A DNA stretch of 64,000 nt from Ideonella aquatica (lineage in GTDB: Bacteria; Pseudomonadota; Gammaproteobacteria; Burkholderiales; Burkholderiaceae_C), in the NCBI RefSeq assembly GCF_018069755.1, contig NZ_JAGQDE010000002.1, positions 399,124 through 463,123 on the forward strand, read 5' to 3'. Positions 1-10,822 of the stretch are shown here, in pieces. Within the stretch, counting starts at the first letter, position 1. The number at the start of each line of letters is the position of its first letter. The translations under genes and the position numbers were made by a program. A model generated the notes under the pieces. The model saw nothing but the letters and a program-made list of their open reading frames with translations. It did no database searches and had not been told where the DNA came from.

Positions 1-429
1 GACCTTGCCGCCCAGGCCCTGGGCCAGCGCCTTGGTGACGCTGATGCCCTGGCTGTAGCGGCCCAGCGCATAGGCCTGCAGGTAGTGGGCGTTGGCGTTC
101 TTGGGCTCGGCCTCGGCCAGCGCACCGGCGCGCTCGGCCACCTCGGTGAACAGGGCCAGCTTGACCTTCTCGCTCTTTTCCAGGTAGTTGGCGTAGATCG
201 CCTGCGCCTTGTTGGCGGCATTCAGGCCCGAGCCGCCCGCCTTCAGGCCGGCCTCCACCGCCTTCTGGAACTGGCCGGCGTGGTAGAGCGCCCAGGCGGC
301 CTGGGCGGCCTCGTCCTTGGGCCAGGGCTCGGCGTCACCGGCGTGCAGACGCGCCCAGTGCTTCTTCAGCGCCGCGGCGTCGTAGGTGTAGTCGGCGGCG
401 TCATACGGAAAGGCGGTCCACTTGGCCAT
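1..429 (-). CDS. TPR-like conserved hypothetical protein (C-terminus outside window)
   Basis: The frame stays open from an ATG at 429 to the window edge, giving 143 residues with no stop, so the 3' end lies outside. A good ribosome-binding site (AGGAGA, about 5 bases before the ATG) supports the start. The visible part is soluble and helical with no signal peptide. It contains helix pairs such as AAWALYHAGQFQKAVEAG and NANAHYLQAYALGRYSQG, which look like tetratricopeptide-type repeats. It lies 31 bases downstream of the TetR gene on the same strand, so the two are probably co-transcribed. I do not recognise a specific function; a scaffold or adaptor role would be a guess. Confidence 0.7.
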   Translation of the reverse strand, partial: MAKWTAFPYDAADYTYDAAALKKHWARLHAGDAEPWPKDEAAQAAWALYHAGQFQKAVEAGLKAGGSGLNAANKAQAIYANYLEKSEKVKLALFTEVAERAGALAEAEPKNANAHYLQAYALGRYSQGISVTKALAQGLGGKV

Positions 430-460
430 GGGTGTCTCCTGTCGGTGTTGTGGCTCGGAA

Positions 461-1117
461 TCAGGGCTGGCGGTAATCGGCCGCCAGGCGGTGCAGGTGA
501 TCGCGCTGGGCGGGTTCCAGGTAGGGCTCCAGCAAGCTCAGCACATGCCAGGCGCCGCGCGCCAGCGTGGTGGCGGCATGCTCGGCCTCCAGCGCCTTGC
601 GCGGCTCACGCACGAACTCGTAGCTCAGCCAGTAGGTCAGTATCACCACCATCGCCTGCGCGGTGGCCGGGCCGGCGGGCTGCTGGGCGGGCATGGCGCC
701 GCCGCGCAGCAGGCCGCGCAGCAGGGACTCCACCGCCTGGGTGGTGTGCTTGAGCACGAACTGGAAATGGGTCTCCAGCCGCCGGTTCTTGCTGAGCAGA
801 TCGTTGAGGTCGCGGTAGAGGAAGCGGTGCTCCCAGATCAGCTCAAACAGCATGTGGAAGAACAGCCAGGCGTCCTCCACATGGCGCACGTCATCGGCGG
901 CGCTCAGCAGCGGGTTCAGGGCCTTCTCGTAGCGGTCGAACAGCGCATTGACCAGCTCGTCCTTGGCCGGGTAGTGGTAGTACAGGTTGCCGGGGCTGAT
1001 GCCCATCTCGGCCGAGATCAGCGTGGTCGAGACATTGGGCTCGCCGAATCGGTTGAACAGGTCCAGCGTGACCTCAAGGATGCGCTCGGCGGTGCGGCGC
1101 GGCGGTTTCTTGCTCAT
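461..1117 (-). CDS. TetR family transcriptional regulator
   Basis: 218 residues, typical TetR length. The N-terminal helix-turn-helix is clear at about residues 10-55 (RILEVTLDLFNRFG, then ISAEMGISPGNLYYHYPAKD), followed by a helical ligand-binding and dimerisation domain. The start is an ATG. The N-terminus is most like the TetR subgroup with a long C-terminal helical domain that is common in Burkholderiales. It probably represses its own transcript and the TPR-like gene just downstream, since TetR proteins usually control adjacent genes. The ligand cannot be predicted. Confidence 0.9.
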   Translation of the reverse strand: MSKKPPRRTAERILEVTLDLFNRFGEPNVSTTLISAEMGISPGNLYYHYPAKDELVNALFDRYEKALNPLLSAADDVRHVEDAWLFFHMLFELIWEHRFLYRDLNDLLSKNRRLETHFQFVLKHTTQAVESLLRGLLRGGAMPAQQPAGPATAQAMVVILTYWLSYEFVREPRKALEAEHAATTLARGAWHVLSLLEPYLEPAQRDHLHRLAADYRQP

Positions 1118-1192
1118 GGGCCCGCCGAGTATGCACCGGCTTGATGCGCCCTGTTCTAGAGCCTGCTCCCAAGGCGACGCTCCAGGACGGCG

Positions 1193-3064
1193 CTACAAGG
1201 GCGGCATCGTGTAGCTGCCGTTCAGGCGCAGTGTGCGGTCGCCGGGCAGTTGGCCGCGGGTGCGCTCGGTCAACACGAGCTCGACGTAGCTCAGCGTGAC
1301 CACGCCATCGCCGTCTGGCGCCGATACGCTGACCCCGGCGCAGGCCGCCGCGCCCTCGCAGCTGAATCGCTGGCCGTCGCGGCGGCGGAACACCACGCGG
1401 GAGACCACACCGCTGCGGGTCTCCAGCTGCAGGTTGTCCGCCGCCGACCAGTCGGCGCCCTCGCGCCGCACCAGGGCCGTGCCGATGCTGTAGACCTCGT
1501 GGCCCGGGCCGAGCAGGCGGTGAGTCACCAGGTCGTAGACCCCCCACTCGTCCATCGCCGCCTGGCTGGCCTTGCAGACCTCGATCAGCAGGCCCTCGTC
1601 GCTGGGCTTGGCCAGCACGCCGCCCTCGCCAAAGCCACAGGTGGTGGCGAAGTTCTGCCGCTCGTCCTGCACGGTCATCGTCGCGCGCAGGCGCAGGCCC
1701 TCGCCGCCGCTGGGCGCACCGGTGGCATCGACGGCGGGCAAGGGCGTGTCGTCGAGCACCACCTGGCGCCAGTCGTCGGCATCGGCGGCCGACACGCTGA
1801 CCCCGCTGCAGGCCGCCCCCAGGCAGCGGTGGCTGACCCGATCGGTCTCGCCTTCGCGCTGCCAGACACTCACCGACACCACGCTGCGGTCGGCCACCGT
1901 GAGCTCAACACGCCGCGGGTCGGCGCCCTGCAGATCGGTCAGCAGGTAGATCTGGCGCAGACGACCGCTGGTGAAGGCCGCAGGCGCGTCGCCACAGTAG
2001 CCGCTGATGGCCCCGCTGTCGGGGATCAGCCAGACGCGGTTGTCGCTGCACTCCAGCGGCGGAAAACTGCGGCCACCGGCAGCGGCCAGCAACTGGCCGC
2101 TGAGGCGGGCGCTGCGGCCATCGGCGGCCTGCAGCGACAGGTCGGTCAGGTCGATCAGGCGCTCGCCGCGTTCGTCCGGGGCGCCGATGCGGATCCCGGC
2201 GCAGCCGGTGCCGTCGCAGCGCCAGCTCAGCCCCTCGTGCTCCAGCACCACCGAGCTGAGCACGCCGGTGCGCACGCGCAGCGTCAGCGTGTCGCCAAAG
2301 ACATCCTCGAAGCGGTGGATCACGGTGTCCAGATCGAGCGGGTCATTGCCGGTCGAACGCGCCTGCGGGCACAGGTCGCGGCGCTGAGCGTCGCGCAGGA
2401 CGGCCACGCGCAGGCCCTGGCAGCGGCCGGCCTGGGCCAGCAGTTCAGTGACCAGGCCGGCCATGTCGCGGCCCTGCGCCGCCAGCGCTGACTGCAGCGA
2501 CCGCAGGCGGTCAAACATCGGGTCGCCGGCCTGTGGGGTGAAGGCGGTGGTGGTAAAGCTGGCGCTGCCGCGCCAGTCCAGGCCCAGGCGGCGCCACAGG
2601 TGGTAAGCCACCTGCTCCTGCGCGGCCTGGATCTGGGCGTCGGTGACGGCAGGCACGCCGCCCTGGGCGCCCAGATTCTCGAAGAAGGTGTCGGGATCGG
2701 CCTGCAGCAGCTGCGCCACGACCAGCGTGCTCAGCGGCGTCAGATTGGCCACGCCGGGCTGGGTGACCAGGGCGTGGACGAAGCGCCCCTCGCTGCGCGC
2801 CGAGGCCAGCAGATAGGGGCCTTCCAGCTGGTCCAGCGTCACCTCGTAGGCGGTGCCTGAGAGGATGCTGCTGGCGGTGCGCGCCAGACCGCTGCGGCCC
2901 TTGACGGTGATGTCGATCGAGCGCTGCTCGGGCGCCAACGCGTCGGTGGCGACGCCCTGCATCTGCGGGGCCTCGGGCAGCGGCGTCTCGGCCGCTGGCC
3001 CGCCGCCCCCGCAGGCCGCCACCAGCAGGGATGTCAGCAGAGCGGCCAGCGCAGCGCGGATCAC
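1193..3064 (-). CDS. Putative outer-membrane lipoprotein with three internal repeats
   Basis: 623 residues. The start is a GTG at 3064 that overlaps the upstream gene's stop by 4 bases (GTGA), implying translational coupling. A lipoprotein signal peptide is plain: a hydrophobic stretch, then LLVAAC at residues 13-18 followed by a glycine-rich linker, so mature protein should carry a lipid on Cys18. After a helical region (NLTPLSTLVVAQLLQADPD, about residues 108-126), a module occurs three times: VVLEHEGLSWRCDGTGCAGI, VWQREGETDRVSHRCLGAAC and VVFRRRDGQRFSCEGAAACA. Each contains a C-x(3-5)-C pair followed by G-[IV]-x-[IV]. The paired cysteines suggest disulfides. Function unknown; co-transcription with a TonB-dependent receptor suggests a surface-exposed partner. 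Confidence 0.75.
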   Translation of the reverse strand: MIRAALAALLTSLLVAACGGGGPAAETPLPEAPQMQGVATDALAPEQRSIDITVKGRSGLARTASSILSGTAYEVTLDQLEGPYLLASARSEGRFVHALVTQPGVANLTPLSTLVVAQLLQADPDTFFENLGAQGGVPAVTDAQIQAAQEQVAYHLWRRLGLDWRGSASFTTTAFTPQAGDPMFDRLRSLQSALAAQGRDMAGLVTELLAQAGRCQGLRVAVLRDAQRRDLCPQARSTGNDPLDLDTVIHRFEDVFGDTLTLRVRTGVLSSVVLEHEGLSWRCDGTGCAGIRIGAPDERGERLIDLTDLSLQAADGRSARLSGQLLAAAGGRSFPPLECSDNRVWLIPDSGAISGYCGDAPAAFTSGRLRQIYLLTDLQGADPRRVELTVADRSVVSVSVWQREGETDRVSHRCLGAACSGVSVSAADADDWRQVVLDDTPLPAVDATGAPSGGEGLRLRATMTVQDERQNFATTCGFGEGGVLAKPSDEGLLIEVCKASQAAMDEWGVYDLVTHRLLGPGHEVYSIGTALVRREGADWSAADNLQLETRSGVVSRVVFRRRDGQRFSCEGAAACAGVSVSAPDGDGVVTLSYVELVLTERTRGQLPGDRTLRLNGSYTMPPL

Positions 3065-3864
3065 TTGCAGACGTAGGCGCTGGCGTAGACCTCGACATCA
3101 GGCTGGCCTTCCTCGCCACCCTGGTGCAGGCGCAGCTTGTTGCCCACCTGTGCCGGCTTGATGCCATTGGCGCAGATCTGGTGCACCATCATCCACGGCG
3201 ACCAGGGGCTGCTGAACGAGAAGGGCGGGTTGGCGTCGGGGTCGTCGGCGTTGGTGTCCGAACGGAAGTCGATCCAGGCGTTGTTGCGGGTCGGGTTCAG
3301 GTCACCCTTCTTCGAGCCTGCGTACTCGCCCAGGCCCTTTCGGGTGCGGCCGGCGTACTCCATGTACTTGTAGGCCTTGGCGGTGGCGGCCGAGGTGCCG
3401 TTGTCGACCGTGCCCATGAAGTAGGCGATCTGCGCCGGCTGGTCGGGCTTGATCGCGCGGGTGAAGTCATTGATCTCGAAGGATTCGCCGGTGCTGCCCC
3501 AGTCGGTGCTGTCATTGAGCTCCACCCGGGTGCCCAGGATGTAGCTGTTGCTGCCGTCGCAGACCTGGCTGGTGCCGGCGCACCAGACCCAGTCGTGCAG
3601 CGTGCCGACCTGCACCGTGTTGACGGTGATCGGCGTGGAGGTGGCCTTGATGCGGGTGTAGCCCGGCATGCTGGGCGAGCCCGGCAGGCCATCGACCTTG
3701 CAGGTGCTCAGGTTCGGGTCCTGGGTCTGCTGGCCGCCCTTGCCGGTCTTGGGGTTGCAGACCGACAGCACCGGCGTGCCGGCATCCGAGACGGTGACCC
3801 AGTCGGCCTGGGCGGCGGAGGCGGCCAGCAGCGTGGCAGCCAGGGGGATCAGTCGGTACATCAT
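3061..3864 (-). CDS. Exported protein of unknown function in the TonB-receptor operon
   Basis: 267 residues. The frame is open further upstream, but the ATG at 3864 is preceded by AGGAGAC and begins a textbook signal peptide (MMYRLIPLAATLLAASAAQA, then DWVTV), so this start is preferred. The mature protein has several cysteines (CNPKTGKG, STCKVDG, VWCAGTSQVC, HQICANG, and the C-terminal AYVCK) and is probably a periplasmic or surface beta-rich protein with disulfides. It lies 70 bases after the receptor gene and overlaps the lipoprotein gene by 4 bases. No family is recognised. Association with nutrient uptake by the receptor is inferred from the operon only. Confidence 0.75.
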   Translation of the reverse strand: MMYRLIPLAATLLAASAAQADWVTVSDAGTPVLSVCNPKTGKGGQQTQDPNLSTCKVDGLPGSPSMPGYTRIKATSTPITVNTVQVGTLHDWVWCAGTSQVCDGSNSYILGTRVELNDSTDWGSTGESFEINDFTRAIKPDQPAQIAYFMGTVDNGTSAATAKAYKYMEYAGRTRKGLGEYAGSKKGDLNPTRNNAWIDFRSDTNADDPDANPPFSFSSPWSPWMMVHQICANGIKPAQVGNKLRLHQGGEEGQPDVEVYASAYVCK

Positions 3865-3934
3865 GAGCGTCTCCTGTGGAGTGGACAAAGGCGGCGCGCC
3901 AGTGGCGGCCTGGGACAAGAAGCGGTGAAGGGCA

Positions 3935-6709
3935 TCAGCCGGTGCCCCCCCAGTCGATCGTGATGCCGAGCTGGATCTGGCGCGGTGCACCCGGCGCCAC
4001 CAGCGTGCTGGGCCGCCAGTCGGCGCTGTTGTAGTTCCAGCCGCTGGGCCCCTGCACGCCGTGGGTGCCGTCGGTGAAGGGGTTGATGCCCAGGCGGCCG
4101 GCACTGGCATAGCGGCGATCAAGCAGGTTGCGCACCTGCAGGAACAGGCTGACGCCCTGGCGCCACTGCCAGCGGGCATCCAGGTTGAGCAGCGCGTAGC
4201 CGGGCAGGCGGCCCGGCTCGGTGAACGGCCGTCCCGGGTTGACCGGCGCCTGCTGGTAGCCCTCGGCCGGGCAGGAGGTGAGCGAGCAGTAGTACTGGCC
4301 GGTCTCCTGGTCACTGCCGCTGCCCTGGTGGCGGTTGTTCTCGTTGCCGCGTACGAACACGCCTGAGCGCGCCTGCAGTGCCAGACCCAGCTGCAGCGCC
4401 GCCGTGGCCTGCCAGCGCAGCTGCAGGTTCAGGCCATGGCGTGGGATGCCGGGCATCTCGGCGCCGGGCATCACATGGATCATGCGGTAGGTGCCGTAGC
4501 CGCGGTTGAGCGTGGCGCCCGGGGTGGGCAGGCCGGTCTGGCCTTCGAGGTAGCGGTCGTCGCCGCTGCGCGAGTTCTGGTCGAAATCGGCGCTGCTGTT
4601 GCGCGGGCTCAGGGTGTAGAACTCGGACTCGAAGCTGGCGCGGGTGTAGCTGTAGTTGGCGCTCAGCTGCCAGGCGCCGACCCGGCCGCTCAGGCCCATC
4701 TCGGCGCCCTGGCGGCGGGTGCGGCCGATGGTGTCGAAGTAGCTGCGGCCGTCGCCCACGCCGACGAAGTACAGGTCGTCCTGCAGGTCGGTGCGAAACG
4801 CGCTGAGGTTCCATTCCCAGCCCGCGCCCAGCGTGCCGCGTGCCCCCAGCTCGCCCGACAGTGAGCGGATCTGCGGCAGGTAGGGGTCGCCCGACAGCGT
4901 GGTGGGCAGGTTGCAGCCCGGGCCCACCAGGCTGCGCGCGGTCTTGCCCAGCGCCGGGTTGTCGGGGTTGCGCAGCACCGGTGTGGGGTCGAAGGCGCAA
5001 CCCAGTTCCACCACCGACGGCGCGCGTGCGCCTCGGCTGAGGTTGCCGAACACATGCAGCCGCGGCAGCGCCTGCCAGTTGACGCCCAGCGAGGGATTCA
5101 GCGAGCTGTACCTGAACGACTCTTCGGTGATCGTGCGGCCCTGCAGGTAGCCCTGCAGTGGCGCGCTGCCGGTGCGCAGCTCATGCAGCGCCACGTTGGC
5201 CGACGAGGCCCGCACCGCCAGCCGGTTGTCCACCGTGGCGCGGTTGTAGCGCGCGGCGGCGCTCAGGCTGAGCCCGGGCCACAGCGTCCAGCTGTCGCTG
5301 GCGAACAGGCTGACGGTGGTGCTGCGGCCGGCGAAGTCGTTGCCGACGATGTCGTGGCTGGCGGCGTAGTACTGACCGTCGATCGCCTGCGCGGCGCCCA
5401 GCACCTGGCGCGTGGGCGACAGCAGGCCCAGGCGCTGGCTCATCGCGTAGGTGGTGCGGGCGCGGTCGATCGACGCCCCCACCATGAAGGCATGCGGCCG
5501 GGTGTTGCTGTTGAACTGCAGCGCCAGGCCGGTGACCGTCTGGCTCAGGCCGGTGCGGGTCAGCAGGCCGTTGGGCGTGCCGGCGATGACGCCCGGTCCA
5601 TCGCCGAAGGCATCGTTGGCGCCGTTGCGCGGGATCGGGATGCGCGGGTCGCTCGGGTCAGGGATGGCGTCGTGCTCGATGTCGAAGTCATCGAAGCCCT
5701 CGTAGATGTCGCCATTGAGGCCGCTGCGGCGGCTGCGGCGCCAGTAGGCCTGCGCGGTCAGGTTGCGCCAGTCGTCCAGGTCATACTGGCCCGACAGGCC
5801 CAGCTGGATCACCGTGTTGTGCGCCTGGTCGGGCGCGCTGAACACGCTGCGCGGCTGGGCCTCGGCCAGCGCCATGGGCAGCAGGCCGTTGCCGATCAGC
5901 GTGCTGTCGGCGGCCAGCAGGCTGCTGGTCAGGCTGCCGCGTTCGCCATGCCAGTCGAGGCGGCCAAAGGCCTGGGTCACGCGGCTGGGCGAGTGGTCGC
6001 GCCAGCCGTCCTCGTCGAAGTGGGTCAGGGCCACGAAGGCGCCCAGGTCCTCGTCGTGCTGGCCCGCGCTGACGCGCAGCTCGCGCCGGCCAAAGCTGCC
6101 GCGGCTGAGGTCGGCCTCCACTCCGGGCGCCGAGAAGCCGCTGCGGCTGCGCAGCGCCAGTGCGCCGCCCAGGGTGTTCAGGCCGAACAACGGGTTCGAA
6201 CCGGGGAACAGGTCGAAACGCTCCAACGCGTTCATCGGGATCAGGTCCCAGTTGACGACATCGCCAAAGGGCTCGTTGACCCGCACCCCATCGAAGAACA
6301 CCGACAGGCCCTGCGGCGTGCCCACCTGCGGGCTGGCGGTGAAGCCGCGGAAGTTGACGTCCAGCTGGAACGGGTTGCCGGCGTAGTCATTGATGCTGAC
6401 GCCCTGCATCTGGCTGTTCATGAAGTCGCCGATGTTCAGCGACCGCGACTGGCGCAGCTCGTCCTGACTGGCGCTTTGCAGGTGCGCCGGCACCTGGTCG
6501 CGCGACAGCGCCAGACCGGGCACCGGGCCGACCTGGATGCGGCGCCGGCCAGTGACCAGCACGCGGCCGATCGGCTCCTGCACCTGGGCTGTCTCGACCG
6601 TGGCCTCGGCCGCCGGGCGCTCCTGGGCTGCGCCCAGGCCCGGCAGTGCGGCCAGCAGGGCCAGGCTCAGGCAGGACACAGGGGGACGAGGGCGGAAAGG
6701 ACAGGGCAT
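3935..6709 (-). CDS. TonB-dependent outer-membrane receptor
   Basis: 924 residues from the ATG at 6709; a GTG two codons upstream (6715) is possible, and neither has a clear ribosome site. A signal peptide ends near GLGAAQ. A plug domain follows, beginning with the TonB-box-like segment GRVLVTGRRR and containing QGVSINDYAGNPFQLDVNFR and GVRVNEPFGDVVNWDLIP. The rest is a 22-strand-barrel-type sequence rich in aromatic strands with characteristic NLL(D)RRYA near the C-terminus. Unlike many barrels it ends in WGGTG, not in Phe. The family takes up siderophores, cobalamin or other large ligands using TonB energy; the substrate here cannot be told. It heads the three-gene operon that includes the secreted protein and the lipoprotein. 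Confidence 0.92.
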   Translation of the reverse strand: MPCPFRPRPPVSCLSLALLAALPGLGAAQERPAAEATVETAQVQEPIGRVLVTGRRRIQVGPVPGLALSRDQVPAHLQSASQDELRQSRSLNIGDFMNSQMQGVSINDYAGNPFQLDVNFRGFTASPQVGTPQGLSVFFDGVRVNEPFGDVVNWDLIPMNALERFDLFPGSNPLFGLNTLGGALALRSRSGFSAPGVEADLSRGSFGRRELRVSAGQHDEDLGAFVALTHFDEDGWRDHSPSRVTQAFGRLDWHGERGSLTSSLLAADSTLIGNGLLPMALAEAQPRSVFSAPDQAHNTVIQLGLSGQYDLDDWRNLTAQAYWRRSRRSGLNGDIYEGFDDFDIEHDAIPDPSDPRIPIPRNGANDAFGDGPGVIAGTPNGLLTRTGLSQTVTGLALQFNSNTRPHAFMVGASIDRARTTYAMSQRLGLLSPTRQVLGAAQAIDGQYYAASHDIVGNDFAGRSTTVSLFASDSWTLWPGLSLSAAARYNRATVDNRLAVRASSANVALHELRTGSAPLQGYLQGRTITEESFRYSSLNPSLGVNWQALPRLHVFGNLSRGARAPSVVELGCAFDPTPVLRNPDNPALGKTARSLVGPGCNLPTTLSGDPYLPQIRSLSGELGARGTLGAGWEWNLSAFRTDLQDDLYFVGVGDGRSYFDTIGRTRRQGAEMGLSGRVGAWQLSANYSYTRASFESEFYTLSPRNSSADFDQNSRSGDDRYLEGQTGLPTPGATLNRGYGTYRMIHVMPGAEMPGIPRHGLNLQLRWQATAALQLGLALQARSGVFVRGNENNRHQGSGSDQETGQYYCSLTSCPAEGYQQAPVNPGRPFTEPGRLPGYALLNLDARWQWRQGVSLFLQVRNLLDRRYASAGRLGINPFTDGTHGVQGPSGWNYNSADWRPSTLVAPGAPRQIQLGITIDWGGTG

Positions 6710-6855
6710 GGGCACGGGCTCGGGCGCACCTCGGCACGAGGGCGGCGACGGCCTGTGGGCCGCGCAAGCATGCTAGGCGGCGATCCTGGGTTCGGCCGTG
6801 GGAAGACTTCCCGTGTCCGCTCAGGGTGTTGCCGGAGCGGGTTGGACCCGCCCCC

Positions 6856-6861
6856 TAGAAT
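6856..6861 (+). promoter_or_regulatory. Possible -10 element (TAGAAT) of the ABC exporter operon
   Basis: TAGAAT ends 8 bases before the ATG at 6870. No convincing -35 is seen. If used, transcription would begin at or within a few bases of the start codon. Confidence 0.35.
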
Positions 6862-6869
6862 CACGGCCC

Positions 6870-7774
<905 letters not shown>

Positions 7775-7778
<4 letters not shown>

Positions 7779-8545
7779 ACCGCCATCCATTTCAAGGTGC
7801 GCGCACGCTGTTCTACAAGGAGGTGCTGCGCTTCTGGAAGGTCAGCTTCCAGACGCTGGGCGCGCCCATCCTGACCGCGGTGCTCTACCTGATGATCTTC
7901 GGCCATGTGCTGGAGGATCACGTCACCGTCTACGGCCGCGTGCCCTACACCGCCTTCCTGATCCCCGGGCTGGTGATGATGAGCCTGCTGCAGAACGCCT
8001 TTGCCAACACCTCGTCCAGCCTGATCCAGAGCAAGGTCACCGGCAACCTGGTGTTCCTGCTGGTGACGCCGCTGTCGCCCTGGGCCTGGTACCTGGCCTA
8101 TGTGGGGGCATCGGTGGCGCGGGGCATGGCGGTGGGGCTGGGCGTGCTGCTGGTGACGATGTGGTTCTCACCGCCCGGGCTGGACAACCTGGCCTGGGTG
8201 CTGGTGTTCGCGGTGCTGGGCGCCACGCTGATGGGCTCGCTGGGCCTGGTGGCCGGCCTGTGGGCCGAGAAGTTCGACCAGATGGCCGCCTTCCAGAACT
8301 TCATCGTCATGCCCATGACCATGCTGGCCGGGGTGTTCTACTCGATCCACTCGCTGCCGGAGGTCTGGCAAGCGGCCAGCCACTTCAACCCCTTCTTCTA
8401 CATGATCGACGGCTTCCGCCACGGCTTCTTCGGCGTGTCGGATGTGTCGCCCTGGCTGAGCCTAGCGGTGGTGGGCGGCTTCACCGTGGCGGTGGCCGCC
8501 TGGACGCTGCGGCTGCTGCACAGCGGGTACAAGCTGCGGGCCTGA
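7775..8545 (+). CDS. yadH: ABC-2 type exporter, permease subunit
   Basis: 256 residues with about six hydrophobic membrane segments, for example TAVLYLMIFGHVL, FLIPGLVMMSLLQNAF and MTMLAGVFYSIHSLP. This matches ABC2_membrane permeases of the YadH type in length and topology. The start ATG overlaps the ATPase stop (ATGA), so the two subunits are translationally coupled and should form a homodimeric permease with two YadG copies in the inner membrane. It sits directly upstream of ibaG and murA, a common order in Burkholderiales, which suggests a link to envelope biogenesis but proves nothing. Confidence 0.92.
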
Positions 8546-8565
8546 TCGGGGCGGAAGGCATCGGC

Positions 8566-8571
8566 GATAAT
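8566..8571 (+). promoter_or_regulatory. Possible -10 element (GATAAT) for ibaG-murA-his transcription
   Basis: GATAAT lies 9 bases before the ibaG ATG in the short gap after the permease gene. A start site at the usual distance would fall within one to four bases of the ATG. It could give ibaG, murA, hisG and hisD a promoter separate from the exporter. Confidence 0.35.
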
Positions 8572-8580
8572 CGCCGGATC

Positions 8581-8859
8581 ATGGCCGATCCCACCCCCGC
8601 CCAAGTCAAGAGCTTCATCGCCGCCGGCCTCGCCTGCGAGCACCTGGAGGTGGACGGCGACGGCCGCCACTTCTACGCCACCATCGTCTCGCCGGCCTTC
8701 CAGGGCCTGCCGCGGGTGCGCCGCCACCAGCTGGTCTATGGCGCGCTGGGCGAGCGCATGCGCGAGGAGATCCACGCGCTGTCGATGAAGACGCTGACGC
8801 CGGCCGAATGGGCGGCCGATGGCGCCCAGGGCGGCCTGCAGCCGCTGGCGCCCCACTGA
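8581..8859 (+). CDS. ibaG: BolA family protein IbaG
   Basis: 92 residues, the size of BolA-like proteins. The fold signature is present: a class II KH-like domain with HFYATIVSPAFQGLPRVRRH and QLVYGALGERMREEIHALSM. The invariant BolA histidine that can ligate a [2Fe-2S] cluster with a monothiol glutaredoxin is in the VRRHQLVY segment. Position directly before murA is the classic ibaG (formerly yrbA) context in proteobacteria. IbaG has been linked to acid resistance and iron-sulfur or envelope homeostasis. Confidence 0.9.
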   Translation: MADPTPAQVKSFIAAGLACEHLEVDGDGRHFYATIVSPAFQGLPRVRRHQLVYGALGERMREEIHALSMKTLTPAEWAADGAQGGLQPLAPH

Positions 8860-8916
8860 TTTCTCTGATCCCGGTCGGTGCCGCGCGCAGCGGGATCGGC
8901 CCTGCTGCCTTTCCAG

Positions 8917-10181
<1,265 letters not shown>

Positions 10182-10182
<1 letters not shown>

Positions 10183-10820
10183 TGATCACCCTTGCCCTGT
10201 CCAAAGGCCGCATCTTCGAAGAGACGCTGCCGCTGCTGGCGGCGGCCGGCATCGAGGTGCTGGAAGACCCCGAGAAGACCCGCAAGCTGATCCTGCCCAC
10301 CAACCAGCCCGACGTGCGCGTGGTGCTGGTGCGCGCCACCGACGTGCCCACCTATGTGCAGCACGGCGGCGCCGACCTGGGCGTGGCCGGCAAGGACGTG
10401 CTGCTGGAACACGGCGGCGAGGGCCTGTACCAGCCGCTGGACCTGAACATCGCCAAGTGCCGCATGAGCGTGGCGGTGCGCGAGGGCTTCGACTACGCCG
10501 CCGAGGTGCGCCAGGGCACGCGGCTGCGCGTGGCCACCAAGTACACCGAGGTGGCGCGCCAGCACTTCGCCGACAAGGGCGTGCACGTGGATCTGATCAA
10601 GCTGTATGGCTCGATGGAGCTGGCGCCGCTGACCGGCCTGGCCGATGCCATCGTTGACCTGGTCTCCACCGGCAAGACGCTGGTGGCCAACAAGCTGGTC
10701 GAGGTCGAGCACATCATGGAGATCTCCTCGCGCCTGGTGGTCAACCAGGCCGCGCTGAAACTCAAGCGCGACCGCCTGCGGCCGCTGATCGACGCCTTCG
10801 CCTCCGCCATCCCGGCCTGA
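10182..10820 (+). CDS. hisG: ATP phosphoribosyltransferase, short form HisG(S)
   Basis: 212 residues. It lacks the C-terminal regulatory domain of the roughly 300-residue form, so it is the short HisG that needs the HisZ regulatory subunit, which is not in this window. It catalyses the first step of histidine synthesis, ATP + PRPP to phosphoribosyl-ATP. Family motifs include [15 protein letters not shown] at the N-terminus, [15 protein letters not shown], and the PRPP loop near [15 protein letters not shown]. It overlaps murA by one base and precedes hisD by two bases. Confidence 0.95.
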
Positions 10821-10822
10821 TC

